Shown: piece by piece, positions 59,061-64,000 of the stretch
Layout of the letters: every line of letters starts with the position of its first letter
How positions within the stretch are numbered: position 1 is the stretch's first letter
NCBI GenBank assembly: GCA_018398815.1
Contig: CM031616.1
Span: 68,409,477 to 68,473,476, forward strand
Direction: 5' to 3'
Length of the DNA stretch: 64,000 nt
From: Conus ventricosus
Taxonomy: Eukaryota > Mollusca > Gastropoda > Neogastropoda > Conidae
Notes under the pieces: model-generated
What the model saw: only the letters and a program-made list of their open reading frames with translations
Database searches by the model: none
Told to the model about the DNA's origin: nothing
Position numbers and translations under genes: made by a program

Positions 59061-59329
59061 GCATCAGAGTTGACACTGCTGCTGCCACCCCAACATTGGG
59101 CACCAGAATCTCCTAGGTCAGATGATTTCAACAACCATTTAAGAATTGTTGTTTAATTAAGTAAATGACTTGTAGTTGTTCCTAAAATTTGAATGTTGTG
59201 CTCTTACCATCTAATCATTATGGCTGAGATTGCAGGTGTGTCAGACAATGGGCGGAAAATGTGTATTATTCTTTATTGTGTGATGGACAGGTGAGGGAGC
59301 ATAAAATGGTGTTAAAACGTGCCTCTCTC

Positions 59330-59400
59330 TGTAGATAGATAGATAGTCATACAGACAGACAGACACAGACAGACAGACATACAGAGAGATAAAATAGATA
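59330..59400. repeat. GATA/GACA tetranucleotide repeat
   Basis: Short agat and agac runs (agatagatagatag, cagacagacagac). Confidence 0.9.
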
Positions 59401-59484
59401 AAGTGCATCAGATTTATTGACTGCATGACCAGCCTTGTGGTGCATTGATTGGTTCTGTGGACCTACCAGCTAGGAGGTCTGATT

Positions 59485-61425
59485 TTGAGTCAGAGTTATT
59501 TATGGAATGGTTCAGCCCTGGGTGGCTTCCGCCTGGTGTGGAGTGTGCTAGAGTTATTTATGGAATAGTTCAGCCCTGGGTGGCTTCCACTTAGTGTTGA
59601 GTGTGCTAGAGTTATTTATGGGATAGTTCAGCCCTTGGTAGCTTCCATTTAGGGAAGAGTTCAGCGCTGAGTGCTTCCGCCTAGTGTGGGGTGTGCTAGA
59701 GTTATTCATGGGATAGTTCAGCACTGGGTGGCTTCCACTTAGTGTTGAGTGTGCTAGAGTTATTTATGGGATAGTTCAGCCCTGGGTGGGCTTCCACTTA
59801 GTGTTGAGTGTGCTTAGAGTTATTCATAGGATAGTTCAGCACTGGGTGGCTTCCACTTAGTGTTGAGTGTGCTAGAGTTATTTATGGGATAGTTCAGCCC
59901 TGGGGGGGCTTCCACTTAGTGAGGGTGTGCTAGAGTTATAAATGGAAGAGTTCAGCGCTGAGTTTGGGTTCCGCCTAGTGGTTGAGTGTGCTAGAGTTAT
60001 TCATGGATAGTTCATTCCTGGGTGGCTTCCACTTAGTGTTGAGTGTGCTAGAGTTATTTATGGGATAGTTCTGCCCTGGGTGGGCTTCCGCCCGGTGTTG
60101 AGTGTGCTAGAGTTATTCATGGAATAGTTCAGCCTTGGGTGGCTTCCACTTAGTGTTGAGTGTGCTAGAGTTATTTATGGGATAGTTCAGCCCTGGGTGG
60201 GCTTCCACTTAGTGAGGGTGTGCTTTGAGTTATAAATGGAAGAGTTCAGGGGTGAGTGGCTTCCACTTAGTGTTGAGTGTGCTGGAGTTATTTATGGGAT
60301 AGTTCAGCACTGGGGGACTTCCACTTAGTGTTGAGTGTGCTAGAGTTATTCATGGGATAGTTCAGCCTTGGGTGGCTTCCACTTAGTGTTGAGTGTGCTA
60401 GAGTTATTCATGGGATAGTTCATCCCTGGGTGGCTTCGACTTAGTGTTGAGTGTGCTAGAGTTATTTATGGAATTGTTCAGCTCTGGGGGGCTTCGACTT
60501 AGTGTTGAGTGTGCTAGAGTTATTCATGGGATAGTTCATCCCCGGGTGGCTTCCACTTAGTGTTGAGTGTGCTAGAGTTATTTATGGAATTGTTCAGCTC
60601 TGGGGGGGCTTCCACTTAGTGTTGAGTGTGCTAGAGTTATTTATGGGATAGTTCAGCACTGGGTGGCTTCCACTTAGTGTTGAGTGTGCTAGAGTTATTT
60701 ATGGGATAGTTCAGCCCTGGGTAGCTTCCACTTAGTGTTGAGTGTGCTAGAGTTATTCATGGGATAGTTCAGCACTGGGTGGCTTCACTTAGTGTTGAGT
60801 GTGCTAGAGTTATTTATGGGATAGTTCAGCCCTGGGTGGCTTCCACTTAGTGTTGAGTGTGCTAGAATTATTCATAGGATAGTTCAGCACTGGGTGGCTT
60901 CCACTTAGTGTTGAGTGTGCTAGAGTTATTCATGGGATAGTTCAGCACTGGGTGGCTTCCACTTAGTGTTGAGTGTGCTAGAGTTATTCATGGGATAGTT
61001 CATCCCTGGGTGGCTTCCACTTAGTGTTGAGTGTGCTAGAGTTATTTATGGAATTGTTCAGCTCTGGGGGCTTCCACTTAGTGTTGAGTGTGCTAGAGTT
61101 ATTTATGGGATAGTTCAGCCCTGGGTGGCTTCCACTTAGTGTGAGTGTGCTAGAGTTATTCATGGGATAGTTCAGCACTGGGTGGCTTCCACTTAGTGTT
61201 GGGGTGTGCTAGAGTTATTCATGGATAGTTCAGCACTGGGTGGCTTCCGCTTAGTGTTGAGTGTGCTAGAGTTATTCATGGGATAGTTCAGCACTGGGTG
61301 GCTTCCACTTAGTGTTGAGTGTGCGAGAGTTATTCATGGGATAGTTCAGCACTGGGTGGCTTCCGCTTAGTGTTGAGTGTGCTAGAGTTATTCATGGGAT
61401 AGTTTAGCACTGGGTGGCTTCCGCC
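59485..61425. repeat. 58-bp minisatellite array (about 1.9 kb)
   Basis: More than 30 copies of a 58-bp unit (gtgctagagttatttatggg, atagttcagccctgggtggc, ttccacttagtgttgagt). Two main variants alternate (ttatttatggg versus ttattcatggg, and cagccctg versus cagcactg), suggesting higher-order amplification. Confidence 0.96.
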
Positions 61426-61990
61426 TGGTACTTTGGACTGGAGCAGGATGGCTGCAACCACATAGTTACGTTTCAGCTACTTACTGGGATGTGTCTTGGA
61501 GTGAGAAAATGGTGCCCATCTTCCTGTCGTTTCCCATGCCTTGGTGACTCTCAGATCATGAACGCAAGTGAGAGTATGACCCTGCCCTATAATCTCCGAC
61601 CAGAATGCTGCTGCCATCGTCACCATCCTCCTCACCCCTCATCAGAAAATGATGAATACAGAGAATGGTTCAGTTCTGTGGCTTCTTTCTCAAGCCCCTG
61701 CTTTTTGTGGGGCCGACTCCAGTGTTGGTTGCCTGTCCTGGCCCATGTTCATGGCGGGTTTGCATTGGAAGTAGTGAGTTTCGGCAAGATCATGGCTGGG
61801 GCACTGTCATTGGATCGATAAGAGTGGCACCGTCGCGTGGGTGGGGTGGGGTGGAGTGGGGAGAGGGGAGCTCATTCACACTGACACTGCAGTTAGATGA
61901 GGAGAAGGCGATGTCTTGGGTCAGCTGGATCAGAGCAGGCTCAGTGGAGCATCACAGAACTGCTTCAGCAATACTGCAGTGTCTCCTCGG
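61426..61990 (-). repeat. Dispersed repeat copy related to 48.4-48.8 kb
   Basis: On the minus strand the ordered blocks ggagacactgcagtattgct, gtgaatgagctc, a gatgaggggtgaggaggatg stretch and ggtcggagattatag have the same spacing as in 48,470-48,840. No tRNA-like head is seen at this copy. Confidence 0.55.
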
Positions 61991-62089
61991 CTGGGTGACC
62001 TCGGGGTTGACTTGATATATATCTTTAGCTCCCTATGGATTGTGGTACTGGTGCTGTGACTGGTGAACTTGGCCATGGCTGTTTGTAGG

Positions 62090-62113
62090 GCAGGGGGGGG
62101 GGGGGGGGGGGGG
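62090..62113. repeat. Poly-G tract
   Basis: About 22 G ending in aggatgg. Confidence 0.95.
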
Positions 62114-62563
62114 AGGATGGCTGGAATAGTGCAGGAGTTTACGCCAAATGCTAAGAGAGGGAGCTAAGAAGACACAGAGGATGAACCAAACCAAACAAAA
62201 ACGGAAAGAAAAAAAAAGAAGAAGAAAATTGTCTACTGTGGAAATGTAGGTGTTCAGGTGGTCTAAGTAAAACTGGCGACCCCCACCCCCACACCACCCA
62301 CCCCACCTTGTTCAGACCATGCTCACTGCTTGAGATTTTTAGGAAATTCATTATATTGCCTGACAAGGCCCGCAGATGTGGTGTATTGCCTGAAACGTTT
62401 AAGGTTAGTCATATACTGTCCAGTTATGTGGATAGCTTGGAACATATTAGCTGCGCATTTATCAGAGAGGCTGTGTCCCACTGCTGTGTGCGTGTTCAGT
62501 AATACATTTGGGTCATGCTGTGTGTGTTATCTCATGATTCGTTACACTGTCTTCTTTTCATAG
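62114..62563. other. Presumed intron upstream of the transmembrane exon
   Basis: No repeat or coding feature recognised. It ends in a usable acceptor (gtcttcttttcatag) at 62,563. Confidence 0.4.
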
Positions 62564-62657
62564 CTTCTGGACCCGGTTGCACTACTGCCTGTATTGTGGG
62601 CATTGTTATTGGAGTTGTGGGCGGTGGTTATTATTGTAACAGTCATCATCTGCGTTG
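62564..62657 (+). CDS. Candidate membrane protein, exon 3 (transmembrane)
   Basis: A 94-bp exon between a pyrimidine-rich acceptor (cttcttttcatag) and a consensus donor (gttg|gtgagt). Entering in phase 1 from exon 2, it reads SGPGCTTACIVGIVIGVVGG, then GYYCNSHHLRW. The central hydrophobic, glycine-rich run of about 19 residues (G-I-V-I-G-V-V-G-G-G) is a typical single membrane span. It exits in phase 2. A cytoplasmic exon should follow, but none is recognised before the window end. Another frame is also hydrophobic, but it does not fit the phase of exon 2. The join over a 15-kb intron is inference. Confidence 0.5.
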
Positions 62658-63145
62658 GTGAGTATGGGATAGACTTGGGTGAAATTAGTTAGCTGTTTCG
62701 ATCACATGAATTGTCATGAAGGTTCGTGTCTCGTGCATGTGTTGCATGTTGGGGTGGATTCCCCCCCCCCCCCCCCCCCTCTACCTTCCCCCACCCCCCA
62801 CCCCATTCCCGGGTGTTCCCAGTGGAACTGTTTGAAATGTGTGTTGTTGTTCTGCTGTATTTCTGCCTGTTTGTAAGCATGCTCTTATTGTTGTGAAGGG
62901 GGGGGGGGGGGTGTCTGCTTTAGGGGGGGAATGCAGGTAGTCCGTCTCATGGGTTGAGCTCTTCATGGGTCGTTTCGGTGGGCTGAGCTGGGACAGTGTG
63001 TCGGTAATTGTCGAAGAGAGTGAATTATGTTCCCAGCGTCCTTTCCCTCCCATCTCAACCTTCTGTCTTACCATCTTGCTTTCACTGACATTATTTTCAT
63101 ACATTATTTTCACTAGAAAACAGTATCAGTTGTTTTTCTATATAT
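62658..63145. other. Presumed intron, C and G runs
   Basis: Contains poly-C (62,761-62,780) and poly-G (62,898-62,911) runs. No exon recognised. Confidence 0.4.
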
Positions 63146-63148
63146 ATA

Positions 63149-63205
<57 letters not shown>
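63146..63205. repeat. (TG)n microsatellite
   Basis: About 55 bases of pure tg after a short ta run. Confidence 0.95.
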
Positions 63206-63207
<2 letters not shown>

Positions 63208-63649
63208 ACCTGTTTACCCTTACGATTTTGCTGTAATTTTTACGGGGAAAAAATCGAAATTATGGGAATTACGTCCCCCAAAAAAAATTACAGGAAAAAA
63301 ATTCAAAGAAAGAAAATTGTTTAAACGCAAAGATTCATCTGGTACCATTTCGGTCAAAAGCAGTAAGAAGACATTTCCCAGCGTGCCTTGCATCTTTTAC
63401 CATGTTAAAGATGGCGACGAAGGAAGCGGTCTTATGTGCCAGTGGCCGGCTCTCCCAAATCTTCAAAAGTTGCAAAAGTATTGCGTTTAGGAAGATTACG
63501 TGTTTGTTTGTTGTTGTTTTTTTTTTCAGATTACAGGTTTTTGTCTGAGATATTACAGGTACACGAATTTGGGGTAAACAGGTGTGGTGTGTGTGTATGT
63601 GAACATTCCCAATATTTTGACCTTTTTGGTCTTCATCAGGGGACTTTAA

Positions 63650-63651
63650 TG

Positions 63652-63682
<31 letters not shown>

Positions 63683-63759
63683 TGGATAGATAGATACATA
63701 TGTGCATGTCTATATATGTGTGTGTCCATATGTATATATGTGTGTGTGTGTGTATATTT

Positions 63760-63845
<86 letters not shown>
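63650..63845. repeat. (TA)n, (GA)n and (TG)n complex
   Basis: A short (TA)n, (GA)n and agata run is followed by (TG)n and about 85 bases of (TA)n with two tttta interruptions. Confidence 0.95.
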
Positions 63846-63850
<5 letters not shown>

Positions 63851-63860
63851 TGTGTGTATC

Positions 63861-64000
63861 AGGTGATATGATGGCATGCGAAGTAATGCAGATTTCAATT
63901 GATACGTGTTGTATGTGTATTAATGCATTTATGTATGTTTGAGTGTTTTATGCATGTGTATAAAAGGTGATTTGATTCTATGCATTGTAATGCAGATTTC
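63861..64000. repeat. Start of a possible ~104-bp tandem repeat
   Basis: The blocks aggtgatatgatggcatgcg...gtaatgcagatttc at 63,861 and aggtgatttgattctatgca...gtaatgcagatttc at 63,965 are about 104 bases apart. The second runs off the window edge. Confidence 0.55.

Overview
The window looks like a repeat-dense piece of an animal nuclear genome, most probably a mollusc and perhaps a marine gastropod. The evidence is split exons with GT/AG sites, an exon that clearly belongs to the LNX family of RING/PDZ ubiquitin ligases, tRNA-derived SINEs, a DIRS-type retrotransposon, Ty3/Gypsy, CR1-like, I-group and RTE-like retroelements, a piggyBac-type non-autonomous element, and very long CA, GA, TA and minisatellite arrays. 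The species call is inference.

Host genes are sparse. On the minus strand at 2,728-3,012 lies the N-terminal RING exon of an LNX-like gene; its later exons would lie to the left of the window. On the plus strand I assemble a candidate type I membrane protein from three widely spaced exons: a signal-peptide exon (37,024-37,087), a cysteine-rich ectodomain exon (46,903-47,313) and a transmembrane exon (62,564-62,657). The intron phases agree at both joins. The ectodomain exon needs reading-frame changes that are all in the direction of a missing base.

Layout. 0-5.6 kb: minisatellites (71, 42, 94 and 50 bp periods), a long hairpin, SINE pieces and the LNX exon. 5.6-16.3 kb: I-group LINE sequence in two versions. 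The first (5.7-10.2 kb) is badly distorted by homopolymer stretching. The second (11.0-15.1 kb) is cleaner but interrupted by an RTE 5-prime end and a 1,000-N gap. 17.7-23.0 kb: a frame-broken Ty3/Gypsy element with LTR-like ends. 24.3-30.7 kb: a near-identical direct duplication of about 3.2 kb. 33.5-46 kb: CR1/L2-like LINE fragments, including a 670-codon open reverse transcriptase at 43.5-45.5 kb, plus long microsatellites. 47.6-48.3 kb: a TTAA-flanked piggyBac-type MITE. 49.7-55.1 kb: a DIRS element with inverted terminal repeats, internal complementary region, reverse transcriptase/RNase H and tyrosine recombinase. 55.2-61.4 kb: a nearly complete SINE, then two large minisatellites (78 and 58 bp). 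61.4-64 kb: another repeat copy, the transmembrane exon and AT/GT microsatellites.

Assembly quality matters throughout. The 1,000-N gap, the distorted LINE copy, the indel-dominated 3.2 kb duplication and the frame changes in host exons all suggest unpolished long-read sequence. Many frame breaks should not be read as biological inactivation without read-level checks.
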